A stretch of 64,000 nt of DNA from CBFHMJ01 sp965656875 (GCA_965656875.1 CBFHMJ010000041.1:1-64000); one strand, 5' to 3'; positions 48,836 to 58,883 are shown, counted from the stretch's first letter. Numbers and translations are program-made. The notes: a model not told the origin generated them from the letters alone.

Positions 48836-51628
48836 ATGATGCAACGTAAGTTTTGGACACCGGCAAAACCCGCCCGGTTAGCGGCCGCGATTGTTGCGGG
48901 CCTTTTATCTGCACCTGTTTGGGCAAATGGCGATGTTTCAGGCCGGGTAACGGATGTGGAGAATGAGTACTTCTTTGCTGGCGCACTGGTTGAGATTAAA
49001 GAACTGGGCTTGAAGCAGGTTACAGACCGGGATGGTTCATTCCGCTTCAATGATTTAAAAAACGGTGACTATAACTTACGTATTACTTATCTGGGGTTCA
49101 AACCCGTTGAGTATGCCATTTCAGTGAAAGACGGCGAAATTATTAAGCGCAACTTTGCGATAGCTGACAATCAGGACGTTATTGATGAAGTCGTGGTACT
49201 CGGTCAGCGTAGCAGTCAGGCTGGCGCGTTGAATCGTCAGAAGAATGCGAACCGTATTACTTCAGTCGTGAGTTCAGATTCGATTGGTAGCTTGCCGGAT
49301 CAAAATGCAGCGGAAGCGTTGCAACGTTTGCCGGGCATGTTTATTCAGCGGGATCAGGGTGAAGGTCGTTTTGTCGGTATTCGTGGTATTGATCCAAACC
49401 TGAATAACGTTTCAATCAATGGCACCAGTATTCCATCACCAGAGAGCGGTGTCCGTGGTGTTGCGATGGATGTGATCCCAAGTGAATTGATTGAAGGGCT
49501 GGAAGTCAGTAAATCCGTCACACCGGATATGGATGCTGATGCGGTAGGTGGTTCTATCGACATTAAGAGTTTGAGTGCTTTTGACCGTAAAGGTGACAGC
49601 CTGAAACTAAAAGCACAGGGTAGTTACAGTGAACATGCTGAGACAACCAGTCCAAAATTGTCTGGTGCTTACACCACTATTTTCGATTTAGAGGGCGACA
49701 GTCGTTTGGGTATTGCGACGGCCGTAAGCTGGTTTGAACGTGAATTCGGTTCAGACAATATTGAAACTGATGGTGGCTGGGGTGAAATCAAGGTTGAAGA
49801 TCTGGACAGTGGTGACGACGTTGAAGGTTTTGGTGCAGAAGAAATCGAACAACGGTATTACCAAATCAAACGTGAGCGAACGGGTATTGCATTCAATATC
49901 GATTATGAAGCGACAGCAAACGATGCGTACTACATCAAAACGTTGCAGAGTAAATTTGCAGATAGCGAATTTCGGTTAAGAAACGAATATAAGTTTGAAG
50001 ACGGTGCGGTTAACAGCGCTACCTGGACGGATACATCCGGTGAATTCACTGAAGCTAAAATGGACCGCGATACTAAAGATCGCTATGAGAAGCAGGAAAT
50101 CCTGTCGATTGTTGCAGGCGGTGAGAATCTGCGTGACGACTGGTTGTTCGAATACAGCGTGGGTTACTCAAAATCTGAAGAAAGTGAGCCAAATCGTTTA
50201 GACGTTGATTTCAAAAGCAAGAAAATTGATATGGGTTATGTGGCGGGCAAAACGCCAACATTTACTCAGAGTGCCAAAGCGCACGATTTATCAAATTTTG
50301 AAATGGATGAAATCGTAAATGAAAACAATTTCACCGAAGATGAAGAAGTAAGCTTCAAACTGGATATCACCAAAGACTTTGTCTGGAATAACTACAATGG
50401 TCAGTTCAAATTTGGTGGTAAATATCGTACTCGTGAGAAGTTTAACGATGTCGAAATCACTATTTATGATGGCGGCTTTGATGATGTCTTCGCCAGCCAG
50501 TTTGAGACAGCAACGCCGGACTGGGGATTAGGCAATTTTGGCCCGGGCATCAGTCAATCAGGTGTTCGTGAATTCTTTAATGCGAATCAGAGTAGTCTGG
50601 AGATTGATCAAAACGGATCACTGGTCGAAAGCGCTGGCGCATCGTTCAGTAGTGAAGAAGACATCACCGCACTGTACAGCATGGTTAGTCTGGACCTGGA
50701 CAAACTTCATATCGTCTTTGGTGCGCGATACGAATCAACCGACTTCAAAACGTCAGGCAACAAAGTTGAGTTACTGGTTGATGAGGTTAATGACGAAGAA
50801 ACTGTGACTGTCACACCGTGGATTGTTGAAAAAGACTATGACCACTTCCTACCAAGCTTGAACATTCGTTATGACGTTAATGATAAGTTCGTTACACGTT
50901 TTGCTTACACCAATACGATTGCACGTCCGGGCTTTGGCGATTCAGCAGCATTCCAGCGGGTAGAGATTGAAGCGACAGAAGATGATGGCGTGGTTGAGAT
51001 TGAACGTCAGGCTGAAGTTGGTAATCCGGATTTGGACCCTTACGAATCAACGAACCTTGACCTTTCTTTCGAATATTACCCCGGCAATATTGGCGTGATG
51101 TCAGCCGCGTTGTTCTACAAAGATATCGACAATTTTATCGTTCAGGCTGAAGTTCAGGACAATGGTGAGTGGGAAGGATTCAAAGAAGTTGTTCAGCCAA
51201 TAAATGGCGGCTCAACAGAATTAACGGGTGTGGAGCTGGCGTGGACTAAATCGTTTGATTCCGGGCTGCTGTTAGCCGCAAATGCGACATTCACCGACAC
51301 CACGGTTGATATGCCAAATCAGGCCGACAAAGTTGGGAATTTTACGGTGGGTTATGAAACAGACAGCTTCAGTACTCGACTTACCTGGAGTCATAAAAGC
51401 AGTAGTTTCCAGTTTGAAGATGGTGATGCGGGTGTCTATCAGGACAGCCACAATCAGTTGGATTTAAACGTTAACTATCACATCAATGATGACCTGAAAG
51501 TGTACTTCAATGCGATAAACCTGACGGATGAACCTTTCTATCTGTATCACGGTTCAGCGGCTTACAACTATCAGTACGAAGAATATGGCAGTACGTTTGA
51601 ACTGGGCATTTCTTACAAAGCATTTTGA
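48836..51628 (+). CDS. TonB-dependent receptor, probable phytate/organophosphate uptake
   Basis: A receptor of about 930 residues. It has a signal peptide (ending P-V-W-A), a carboxypeptidase-regulatory-like domain (G-D-V-S-G-R-V-T-D-V, D-G-S-F-R-F-N-D-L), a plug domain (D-E-V-V-V-L-G-Q, Q-N-A-A-E-A-L-Q-R-L-P-G, R-F-V-G-I-R-G-I-D-P) and a 22-strand-type barrel ending in an aromatic-terminal strand (F-E-L-G-I-S-Y-K-A-F). Start 48836 and 48839 are both ATG; AGAGGA at 48827-48832 suits 48839. The adjacent phytase and the upstream Pho box suggest import of phytate or its breakdown products. Ligand assignment is inference. Confidence 0.88.
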   Translation: MMQRKFWTPAKPARLAAAIVAGLLSAPVWANGDVSGRVTDVENEYFFAGALVEIKELGLKQVTDRDGSFRFNDLKNGDYNLRITYLGFKPVEYAISVKDGEIIKRNFAIADNQDVIDEVVVLGQRSSQAGALNRQKNANRITSVVSSDSIGSLPDQNAAEALQRLPGMFIQRDQGEGRFVGIRGIDPNLNNVSINGTSIPSPESGVRGVAMDVIPSELIEGLEVSKSVTPDMDADAVGGSIDIKSLSAFDRKGDSLKLKAQGSYSEHAETTSPKLSGAYTTIFDLEGDSRLGIATAVSWFEREFGSDNIETDGGWGEIKVEDLDSGDDVEGFGAEEIEQRYYQIKRERTGIAFNIDYEATANDAYYIKTLQSKFADSEFRLRNEYKFEDGAVNSATWTDTSGEFTEAKMDRDTKDRYEKQEILSIVAGGENLRDDWLFEYSVGYSKSEESEPNRLDVDFKSKKIDMGYVAGKTPTFTQSAKAHDLSNFEMDEIVNENNFTEDEEVSFKLDITKDFVWNNYNGQFKFGGKYRTREKFNDVEITIYDGGFDDVFASQFETATPDWGLGNFGPGISQSGVREFFNANQSSLEIDQNGSLVESAGASFSSEEDITALYSMVSLDLDKLHIVFGARYESTDFKTSGNKVELLVDEVNDEETVTVTPWIVEKDYDHFLPSLNIRYDVNDKFVTRFAYTNTIARPGFGDSAAFQRVEIEATEDDGVVEIERQAEVGNPDLDPYESTNLDLSFEYYPGNIGVMSAALFYKDIDNFIVQAEVQDNGEWEGFKEVVQPINGGSTELTGVELAWTKSFDSGLLLAANATFTDTTVDMPNQADKVGNFTVGYETDSFSTRLTWSHKSSSFQFEDGDAGVYQDSHNQLDLNVNYHINDDLKVYFNAINLTDEPFYLYHGSAAYNYQYEEYGSTFELGISYKAF

Positions 51629-51633
51629 TACAG

Positions 51634-51664
51634 AGTCCCTGTGTTGCAGCGCAACGCAGGGACT
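51634..51664 (+). promoter_or_regulatory. Hairpin between receptor and phytase genes
   Basis: AGTCCCTG (51634-51641) and CAGGGACT (51657-51664) with inner GTTGC/GCAAC form a strong stem with a three-base loop. It is not followed by a U tract, so it is more likely an attenuator or mRNA-stabilising structure than a full terminator. Confidence 0.55.
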
Positions 51665-51703
51665 AAACCATCCGTTAGACGAAAGATTATTGAGGAAAAT
51701 TAA

Positions 51704-53563
51704 GTGACATTCGTAAAGAAAATGGCACTGACAGGGTTGTTAGTTACATCTGGCCTGGCAGTAAGTCCGGCGACATACGCTATCGAAGCATTTGAAGCAT
51801 TACAAAACAGCCACTGGCTGGTAAGTGGTAAGCGAAAAGGGCTGACGGTTTATGATCAACGTATGCAGATTGTTGCGAATAAATCAGGGCATTATCAGCA
51901 ACTTGACAGCCGGGATATTGCACAGAAAAAACAGCTGGTTGCAGCCGTGAATGGTGGTACGAATACGCTGGAGTTGTATCAGTGGGACAACAGTTCACTG
52001 ACGTTGCTGGATAGCCATCCGGTCACTGGTGATGAATTAACGGGTGTGTGTTTATACAAAGATGACAGACAACAATTGATTTATGCCTTTTTGATGCACA
52101 GCCGACGAATGGTAGAGCAGCGTCTGGTGTTTGATTTGTCATCGCAGCACGTGATGAACAAAAAAGTCCGTGATTTACCGCTGTCATTTGATGTCAGTGC
52201 TTGTGATGCATCCGATGCGACGAATACGGTGTTCATTGCGGAAGAAAAAATTGGTGTCTGGAAGTTTGATGCTAATCCTGAAGGTGTCTTATCGAAAGAG
52301 CCGGTTGCTATGGTGCAACCGTTTGGTCAGTTGCAAAGTGAAATCAAAGGTCTTACTGCGCTTAACGACGGTACGCTACTCATTAGTCAGCCAGAAACCA
52401 AACAGATTGCTATAGCTCAACCGCACCGAAAGACTAAGCTCTTGCCATTCTTTCGTGACATTGAATCAGTATCAGGTGAGTGGCGTAGTGATAAGACATT
52501 AACCCTGTTCGGCATGCGAAAGCGCGGCAAGTTAAAGCAGAAAGACATTTCGATGTCGGCGTTGATGGTTCAACAACCAACGAGTATTACGAGTGTTTAC
52601 CCTGCGGTGGAAACAATGCCAGTGGAACAATTTGGTGATGCAGCGGATGACCCGGCTATCTGGTTTAACTCGCAAACCCCGGAAAAAAGCCTGGTACTGG
52701 GAACGGACAAAAAAGCGGGCCTGGGTGTGTATGATCTGCAAGGTGATTTAATGCAGTTTTTACCGGTTGGCCGACTGAACAATGTTGATGTGAAATCTGA
52801 TGTTATTTATCAGGGTAAATCAATTGCACTGGCAGCGGCGAGCCATCGTGATCACAACAGTATTGCCTTGTTTGCCATTGATCAGAATACACAGCAAGTC
52901 ACGGAATTGCCTGAAATCAACACCACGCTGGCTGATGTTTACGGACTTTGTATGTATCAACCGGCTTCATTGAGTGCATTGTATGTTTTCATCAATGATA
53001 AAGATGGTCGCTATCAACAATATCAGCTAAAAACAGACAAAACGGTGAACGGTAAGCTGGTACGGGAATTTACCGTGAAGGATCAACCGGAAGGCTGTGT
53101 GGCCAATGATCAAACAGGTGATTTGTTTGTTGGTGTTGAAGATCATGGTGTCTGGCACATGAGCGCGGAACCTGGCAGTAAGCACATGACAAAAATTATC
53201 GGCATTAATGATGTGGTTCATGATGATGTCGAAGGTATGTCGTTATATCAGGCAGGCGAGGAGTCGTTGTTAGTGGTATCCAGTCAGGGAAATAACAGCT
53301 ATGCGTTTTTTAATGCGCGAGCGCCGTTTGATTACCTTGGCTCGCTAACGGTGGATGCCGACGTAGCAAAAGGCATTGATGGTTCGTCTGAGACTGACGG
53401 ACTGGCGGTGAGTAGTGCTAACTTTGGTGGTGCGTTCAGTAAAGGAATGCTGGTGGTTCAGGATGGTCGTAACGTGATGCCTGTAGAGCCGCAAAACTTC
53501 AAGTTTGTAAGCTTTGAAGAGATATTTTTAAAAGCTGACTTCCTTAAATCGTTCAGTCAATAA
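51704..53563 (+). CDS. Beta-propeller phytase (3-phytase)
   Basis: A 619-residue secreted enzyme (signal peptide ending A-T-Y-A). The C-terminal half (about 300-610) is a beta-propeller phytase: D-A-A-D-D-P-A-I-W-F, L-V-L-G-T-D-K-K-A-G-L, V-G-R-L-N-N-V-D-V, K-D-Q-P-E-G-C-V, G-V-E-D-H-G-V-W and E-T-D-G-L-A-V. It releases phosphate from phytate using calcium. The N-terminal half (about 25-290) is a second, incomplete propeller-like domain, as in dual-domain phytases. The start is GTG with TGAGGAAA upstream. It follows the TonB receptor by 75 bases. Confidence 0.92.
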   Translation: MTFVKKMALTGLLVTSGLAVSPATYAIEAFEALQNSHWLVSGKRKGLTVYDQRMQIVANKSGHYQQLDSRDIAQKKQLVAAVNGGTNTLELYQWDNSSLTLLDSHPVTGDELTGVCLYKDDRQQLIYAFLMHSRRMVEQRLVFDLSSQHVMNKKVRDLPLSFDVSACDASDATNTVFIAEEKIGVWKFDANPEGVLSKEPVAMVQPFGQLQSEIKGLTALNDGTLLISQPETKQIAIAQPHRKTKLLPFFRDIESVSGEWRSDKTLTLFGMRKRGKLKQKDISMSALMVQQPTSITSVYPAVETMPVEQFGDAADDPAIWFNSQTPEKSLVLGTDKKAGLGVYDLQGDLMQFLPVGRLNNVDVKSDVIYQGKSIALAAASHRDHNSIALFAIDQNTQQVTELPEINTTLADVYGLCMYQPASLSALYVFINDKDGRYQQYQLKTDKTVNGKLVREFTVKDQPEGCVANDQTGDLFVGVEDHGVWHMSAEPGSKHMTKIIGINDVVHDDVEGMSLYQAGEESLLVVSSQGNNSYAFFNARAPFDYLGSLTVDADVAKGIDGSSETDGLAVSSANFGGAFSKGMLVVQDGRNVMPVEPQNFKFVSFEEIFLKADFLKSFSQ

Positions 53564-53571
53564 TGATAAAG

Positions 53572-53621
53572 AAAACGCCGTTGTGTCTGTTGTATCGTCG
53601 AACAGAAACAGCGGCGTTTTT
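53572..53621 (+). terminator. Terminator after the phytase gene
   Basis: AAAACGCCG (53572-53580) pairs with CGGCGTTTT (53612-53620), extended by inner TGT/ACA and TCTGTT/AACAGA segments, and followed by T residues. It ends the receptor-phytase unit. Confidence 0.8.
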
Positions 53622-53648
53622 GTATTTATCAGAGCGTGTAAAAGAGTT

Positions 53649-54959
53649 TTAATGCGTATTCAGATAATTCAGAGCTGTTACGCTTAATGCATTAACACCC
53701 GCCATTAAACCGCTTTCATCAATGTAAAAACGCGGTGAGTGATTGCTTGGTGCAGTTTTTAAATCCTGCGATTTGGGAGACACACCGAGGAAGAAATAAA
53801 AACCCGGCACTTCACGAGCAAAGAAAGAGAAGTCTTCAGCTCCAGTAATCAAAGGCATTTTGATCACTTGTTCAACGCCACCAGCCTGTTTAATAACGGG
53901 TAGCGCATCTTCAGTTAATTGCTCGTTGTTATAAGTAACTGGATAGCCAATATTGATGATGGTTTCAACTTCTGCACCGGCTGCTTTTGCCGTTAAATCT
54001 GCATTGTGCTTCAGTAATTTGTGGATTTTTTCCCGGTTTTTCATATCAAAATTGCGAATTGTGCCAACCATTTCAACGCTATCCGGGATGATGTTATTCC
54101 GAATACCACCCTTAATTGCGCCGAAGGACACGACAGCAGGGCCTTTGGTAATGTCGGTATGACGAGAAATAATGGTTTGTGTTGAATTAATGATTTGAGC
54201 AGCGGTTACAATTGGGTCAATACCATGCCACGGGCGTGAACCGTGAGTCTGAACACCTTTCACTTTCATGATGAAATCATCAACCGCAGCCATTGCAGGG
54301 CCTGGGCGATAACCAACCGTGCCAACATGTAGCGATGAAGTAACATGTAGGCCAAATACGGCTTCGGGTTGATATTTTTTGAACAGACCTTCGGCCAGCA
54401 TTAATTCTGCGCCACCTTCTTCACCGTGAGGCGCGCCTTCTTCTGCCGGCTGGAAGATAAAGACAATATTACCTTTCAGGTCATCTTTCATCTTGCTGAA
54501 TGACTCTGCGATAGCCATCAGAATGGCAACGTGAGCATCATGACCACAGGCATGCATAACACCGACGGTTTCGCCACGGTAAGTACTGGTCGCTTTTGAG
54601 GCGAAAGGGATATCGACTTCTTCAGTGACGGGAAGGGCATCCATATCGGCACGAATGGCGATTGTTGGGCCGGGTTGAGCGCCTTTAAGTAATCCAACAA
54701 CACCGGTGTGAGCGATGCCAGTTTCTACATCCATCCCGAGTGATTTCAGGTGACTTGCTACTTTCTCAGCAGTTTTAAATTCGCGGTTACTCAGTTCAGG
54801 ATTGGCGTGAATATCTCTGCGCCAGTCGATCAGCTTTGTTTCGAGGCTGGCATTCGACTGTTGTAAATTCTGTAATAACTGAGAAGGGCTTGCAGCCTGA
54901 GCGTGAGGTAAAAACGTTAATAATGAAGCGGTTAATAAAGGGATGGATTTTTTTATCAT
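53649..54959 (-). CDS. Secreted M20D amidohydrolase
   Basis: A 436-residue enzyme with signal peptide (L-L-T-A-S-L-L-T-F-L, cleavage after A-Q-A). Metal-site blocks of the IAA-amino-acid/hippurate hydrolase group are intact: G-V-M-H-A-C-G-H-D-A-H, Q-P-A-E-E-G and V-F-G-L-H-V, with C-terminal T-G-A-E-D-F-S-F-F. It probably hydrolyses N-acyl amino acids in the periplasm. It is two bases downstream of the small PilZ gene; the link between them is not obvious. Confidence 0.9.
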   Translation of the reverse strand: MIKKSIPLLTASLLTFLPHAQAASPSQLLQNLQQSNASLETKLIDWRRDIHANPELSNREFKTAEKVASHLKSLGMDVETGIAHTGVVGLLKGAQPGPTIAIRADMDALPVTEEVDIPFASKATSTYRGETVGVMHACGHDAHVAILMAIAESFSKMKDDLKGNIVFIFQPAEEGAPHGEEGGAELMLAEGLFKKYQPEAVFGLHVTSSLHVGTVGYRPGPAMAAVDDFIMKVKGVQTHGSRPWHGIDPIVTAAQIINSTQTIISRHTDITKGPAVVSFGAIKGGIRNNIIPDSVEMVGTIRNFDMKNREKIHKLLKHNADLTAKAAGAEVETIINIGYPVTYNNEQLTEDALPVIKQAGGVEQVIKMPLITGAEDFSFFAREVPGFYFFLGVSPKSQDLKTAPSNHSPRFYIDESGLMAGVNALSVTALNYLNTH

Positions 54960-54961
54960 TG

Positions 54962-55336
54962 CTATTCCGGTACTGCCAAATGTTCAAAGTCGCGGTCAAG
55001 TAGCAAGGAATCCCCAAGGTTCAGCTCAATGATTCTTCTGAGATGAGTAGCACTGTCAATGTGGATTTTATTGCAACTCAGACCAATGTGACCACCGTGC
55101 TCATGAGCCAGTGACACCGACATTGTGATATCTATTGAGCCATCTGACAAGGTAAAGCTGAGTGTTGCATCTTCACGGTTCTCTATGTTTTCAATGCCGG
55201 GCCAGTCTTCAGGCATGTCTACAAGTGCGCCTTTAAGTGAGAGGTCTATTAGTGTGGTTTCGTAGTGCTCTTCAGCGATTATCAGGTGAGCAATCGCTGA
55301 AAAGAGTATCCGATTGTACTTTCGTTTATTTTCCAT
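54962..55336 (-). CDS. Small PilZ-domain protein
   Basis: A 124-residue single-domain protein. The c-di-GMP-binding elements are R-K-Y-N-R (RxxxR, residues 4-9) and D-L-S-L-K-G-A-L-V (DxSxxG, about 31-39). It ends with helical residues (L-R-R-I-I-E-L-N) and the acidic C-terminus usual for PilZ adaptors such as those acting on flagellar or pilus function. First gene of a two-gene minus-strand unit. Confidence 0.9.
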   Translation of the reverse strand: MENKRKYNRILFSAIAHLIIAEEHYETTLIDLSLKGALVDMPEDWPGIENIENREDATLSFTLSDGSIDITMSVSLAHEHGGHIGLSCNKIHIDSATHLRRIIELNLGDSLLLDRDFEHLAVPE

Positions 55337-55652
55337 AGTCCTGAACTCAGTTGATCTTTTTCACTAAGAATAGCCGGAAAGTTGGCAAAATACACCCGAC
55401 AGTTCCTCTATTAGTTAATTAATACTAAATCCTGTAATCAAAAAATTATGGAACGTTTATGTTAATGATAACAAAGGGGATGTTTTTCCTATTGAAGGAA
55501 CGTTAATTCTACAAGCGGCAGTTGATGGTTAGATTGAGATGATAATTTTCTATTTATCATCCATTCGAGGTATGGTTCTTTGACGTAAAAAAATAGCGCT
55601 TATGAGAATTCATAAGCGCTATTTTAGTGTCTGATGTTACTGACAGAAAAAA
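55337..55652. other. Intergenic region before ettA terminator
   Basis: This 316-base gap separates the small PilZ gene and the ettA gene, both on the minus strand. It contains the ettA terminator (listed) and AT-rich sequence that probably holds the PilZ promoter. No ORF or other element was seen. Confidence 0.4.
55590..55625 (-). terminator. Terminator of ettA
   Basis: AAAATAGCGCTTATGA (55590-55605) and TCATAAGCGCTATTTT (55610-55625) pair perfectly with a four-base loop. On the minus strand it is followed by a run of T residues, a strong terminator for ettA. Confidence 0.85.
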
Positions 55653-57317
55653 CTAGCTGATACGTTTGTATTTAATACGTGACGGCTCAACGGCTTCAGC
55701 ACCGTAGGTTTTCTTCTTCCATGCTTCATATTCAGTATAGTTACCTTCAAAGAAGTTCACTTCGCCTTCGTCGCGGTAATCAAGAATGTGGGTTGCGATT
55801 CTGTCCAGGAACCAACGGTCATGCGAGATAACCATGGCACAGCCCGGGAATTCCAGTAGCGCTTCTTCCAGTGCTCGTAAGGTTTCAACATCAAGATCAT
55901 TGGTTGGCTCATCCAGTAACAGGAAGTTGCCACCCGTTTTCAATAGTTTTGCCAGGTGAACACGGTTTCTTTCGCCACCTGATAATTCTTTGATGAACTT
56001 CTGTTGGTCATTGCCTTTAAAGTTGAAGCGGCTGACGTAAGCACGGCTGGCAATCTGGTAGTTACCGATTTGCATTTGGTCCAGACCGTCAGAAATTTCC
56101 TGCCAAACGGTGTTTTCGCCATTCATGTCGTCACGGAACTGATCGACTGAAGCAATCTGTACTGTGTCACCGACAGTGATTTCACCATTGTCAGGTTGCT
56201 CTGTGTTAGTCAGCATGCGGAATAGTGTTGATTTACCCGCACCGTTGGCACCGATAATGCCGACAATTGCGCCTTTTGGCACAGAGAATGACAAGTCGTT
56301 AATCAGAACACGGCCGTCGTAGCCTTTCTTCAGGTGTTCAACTTCCAGTACTTTTTCACCCAGACGTTGACCCGGTGGAATGTACAGCTCGTTGGTTTCA
56401 TTACGACGTTGGTAATCAGACTGGTTAAGCTCTTCAAATCGAGCCATACGCGCTTTACTCTTAGCCTGACGACCTTTTGGATTACTACGAACCCAGTCAA
56501 GCTCTTGTTTGATTGAACGGCGACGAGCGTTTTCAGCTCTTTCTTCCTGCTCAAGACGCGCATTCTTTTGTTCAAGCCATGATGAGTAGTTGCCTTCCCA
56601 CGGAATACCATGTCCACGGTCAAGCTCAAGAATCCAGCCAGCAACGTTATCAAGGAAATAACGGTCGTGGGTAATCGCCACAACAGTTCCTTCATACTCG
56701 TGAAGGAAACGTTCTAACCAAGCCACAGATTCGGCATCAAGGTGGTTGGTCGGTTCGTCAAGCAGTAGCATGTCTGGCTTTTCAAGAAGCAGGCGACATA
56801 GTGCTACACGACGACGTTCACCACCGGATAAATGTTCAATTTTTGCATCCCATGCTGGTAAACGTAGTGCATCAGCTGCACGTTCAAGAGAATTCTCCAG
56901 GTTATGACCTTCTTTGGTGGCGATAATTGCTTCCAGTTCGCCTTGCTCTTTAGCCAGTGCGTCGAAATCAGCGTCTGGTTCAGCGTATGCGGCGTACACA
57001 GCATCGAGACGAGATAAGGCGTCTTTTACATCACTAACCGCTTCTTCAACAATCTCACGTACCGTTTTTTCTGGATCTAGCTGGGGTTCCTGTGGTAAAT
57101 AACCTATCTGGGTTCCGGGTTGAGGCCGAGCTTCACCCTCGAACTCTTTATCAATACCAGCCATTATTCTAAGTAAAGTGGACTTACCAGCACCATTTAA
57201 CCCGAGTACACCTATCTTTGCACCGGGAAAAAAACATAGTGAAATGTCTTTTAAAATAGTGCGTTTTGGTGGGACGATTTTGCTCACCCTTGACATAGTG
57301 TAAATATATTGAGCCAT
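55653..57317 (-). CDS. ettA: Energy-dependent translational throttle protein EttA
   Basis: A 554-residue ABC-F ATPase that binds the ribosomal E site and gates the start of elongation according to energy state. Two ATPase domains are complete: G-L-N-G-A-G-K-S-T with L-S-G-G-E-R-R-R-V and L-L-L-D-E-P-T-N-H-L-D; G-A-N-G-A-G-K-S-T with L-S-G-G-E-R-N-R-V and L-L-L-D-E-P-T-N-D-L-D. The start M-A-Q-Y-I-Y-T-M-S-R-V at 57317 matches the family; a 23-residue extension to 57386 does not. Confidence 0.97.
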   Translation of the reverse strand: MAQYIYTMSRVSKIVPPKRTILKDISLCFFPGAKIGVLGLNGAGKSTLLRIMAGIDKEFEGEARPQPGTQIGYLPQEPQLDPEKTVREIVEEAVSDVKDALSRLDAVYAAYAEPDADFDALAKEQGELEAIIATKEGHNLENSLERAADALRLPAWDAKIEHLSGGERRRVALCRLLLEKPDMLLLDEPTNHLDAESVAWLERFLHEYEGTVVAITHDRYFLDNVAGWILELDRGHGIPWEGNYSSWLEQKNARLEQEERAENARRRSIKQELDWVRSNPKGRQAKSKARMARFEELNQSDYQRRNETNELYIPPGQRLGEKVLEVEHLKKGYDGRVLINDLSFSVPKGAIVGIIGANGAGKSTLFRMLTNTEQPDNGEITVGDTVQIASVDQFRDDMNGENTVWQEISDGLDQMQIGNYQIASRAYVSRFNFKGNDQQKFIKELSGGERNRVHLAKLLKTGGNFLLLDEPTNDLDVETLRALEEALLEFPGCAMVISHDRWFLDRIATHILDYRDEGEVNFFEGNYTEYEAWKKKTYGAEAVEPSRIKYKRIS

Positions 57318-57629
57318 AACTCTGTGTTCTCTTGTTTGACCAGGACAATGTGGCGCGATATTACTGGGTTCGAAGTCCAGTTCCAATACCTTTTACGCTT
57401 TATAGTAAAAATATCAGCAGACTGCCCGTAAAGCGCAGAAAAAACTGATGGATTTCTTAAACAGCCAAAAGGTTTTTATACGTTTTTGTTAACACGGCAG
57501 CCAATGAATCAATCGACTGGTCAGAAGACTGGAAAAGAACGTTGGCCTGCTATAGGCAAGTAGCTCATTTTAGCGATAGAATGGCTGCCCTTAAATCATC
57601 GTTGTACTCATCGACAGTAAGGAGTGAGA
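57318..57629. other. Divergent gap between ettA and glyA
   Basis: The 312 bases hold the promoters of both genes. No riboswitch or PurR-type palindrome was recognised. A GGTTCGAAGTCC stretch near 57367 imitates a tRNA T-arm but no tRNA fold surrounds it. Confidence 0.4.
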
Positions 57630-58883
57630 ATGTTAACTCGCGACATGAATATTGCTGATTTTGATCCAGAATTATGGGAATCAATTCAGGAAGAAACTCG
57701 CCGTCAGGAAGAGCATATTGAATTAATTGCATCAGAGAACTATGCCAGTACTCGTGTACTGGAAGCTCAGGGTTCTCAGTTAACGAACAAATATGCTGAA
57801 GGTTATCCTGGAAAACGCTACTACGGTGGCTGTGAATATGTTGACAAATCTGAAGCTCTGGCGATTGAGCGCGCAAAAGAATTATTTGGCGCTGCTTACG
57901 CAAATGTTCAGCCTCACTCTGGCTCCCAGGCAAATTCAGCTGTATTCCAGGCGCTACTTAAGCCCGGTGATACAGTGCTTGGTATGAGCCTTGCGCACGG
58001 TGGCCATTTAACTCACGGCTCACCAGTAAACTTCTCAGGCAAAATGTACAATGCTGTGCAATACGGCATTAACGAAGAGACTGGCATCATTGATTATGAG
58101 CAGGTTGAAGCATTAGCCTTAGAGCACGAACCGAAAATGATCATTGCAGGTTTCTCTGCGTATTCAGGCATCATGGACTGGTCACGTTTCCGTGAAATCG
58201 CGGATAAAGTTGGCGCATACCTGATGGTTGATATGGCGCATGTTGCTGGCTTGATTGCAGCAGACATCTATCCAAATCCAGTGCCTCATGCTGACGTTGT
58301 AACGACTACAACGCATAAAACGCTGGCAGGTCCTCGTGGTGGTCTTATCCTTGCTCGTGCAAACGAAGAGATCCAGAAAAAACTAAATTCATCGGTATTT
58401 CCGGGCGGTCAGGGTGGTCCTCTGTGTCACGTTATCGCGGCAAAAGCAGTAGCGTTTAAAGAAGCGCTTCAGCCTGAATTCGCGGTATATCAGAAACAAG
58501 TTGTTGCTAACGCGAAAACGATGGTTTCTGTTCTTCAGGAACGCGGTTATAAGATCGTCTCTAACGGCACTGAAAATCACTTATTCCTGGTTGATCTGAT
58601 TGATAAAGACATCACAGGTAAAGATGCTGATGCAGCGCTTGGCCGTGCTCACATCACAGTGAACAAAAACTCAGTACCTAATGATCCGCGATCTCCATTC
58701 GTAACGTCTGGTCTTCGTCTTGGTACTCCAGCAATTACACGTCGTGGCTTTAAAGAAGCTGAAACAGCAGAACTTTCTGGCTGGATTTGTGACGTGTTAG
58801 ACGACATTTCAAACGAAGATACTATTGAAACAGTTCGTCAAAAAGTTAAAGAGCTGTGTGCTCGTTTCCCAGTTTACGCATAA
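57630..58883 (+). CDS. glyA: Serine hydroxymethyltransferase
   Basis: A 417-residue PLP enzyme interconverting serine and glycine and loading one-carbon units onto tetrahydrofolate. Blocks seen include I-E-L-I-A-S-E-N-Y, Q-P-H-S-G-S-Q-A-N, V-D-M-A-H-V-A-G-L and T-T-T-T-H-K-T-L-A-G-P-R-G-G, where the Lys binds PLP. The ATG at 57630 with AAGGAG upstream is preferred to a GTG at 57624. Transcribed alone, with a terminator following. Confidence 0.97.
   Translation: MLTRDMNIADFDPELWESIQEETRRQEEHIELIASENYASTRVLEAQGSQLTNKYAEGYPGKRYYGGCEYVDKSEALAIERAKELFGAAYANVQPHSGSQANSAVFQALLKPGDTVLGMSLAHGGHLTHGSPVNFSGKMYNAVQYGINEETGIIDYEQVEALALEHEPKMIIAGFSAYSGIMDWSRFREIADKVGAYLMVDMAHVAGLIAADIYPNPVPHADVVTTTTHKTLAGPRGGLILARANEEIQKKLNSSVFPGGQGGPLCHVIAAKAVAFKEALQPEFAVYQKQVVANAKTMVSVLQERGYKIVSNGTENHLFLVDLIDKDITGKDADAALGRAHITVNKNSVPNDPRSPFVTSGLRLGTPAITRRGFKEAETAELSGWICDVLDDISNEDTIETVRQKVKELCARFPVYA

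Noticed and set aside
57362..57380. tRNA-like T-arm (GGTTCGAAGTCC) upstream of ettA
   Set aside because: No acceptor, D or anticodon stem can be formed around it; it lies in the ettA leader.
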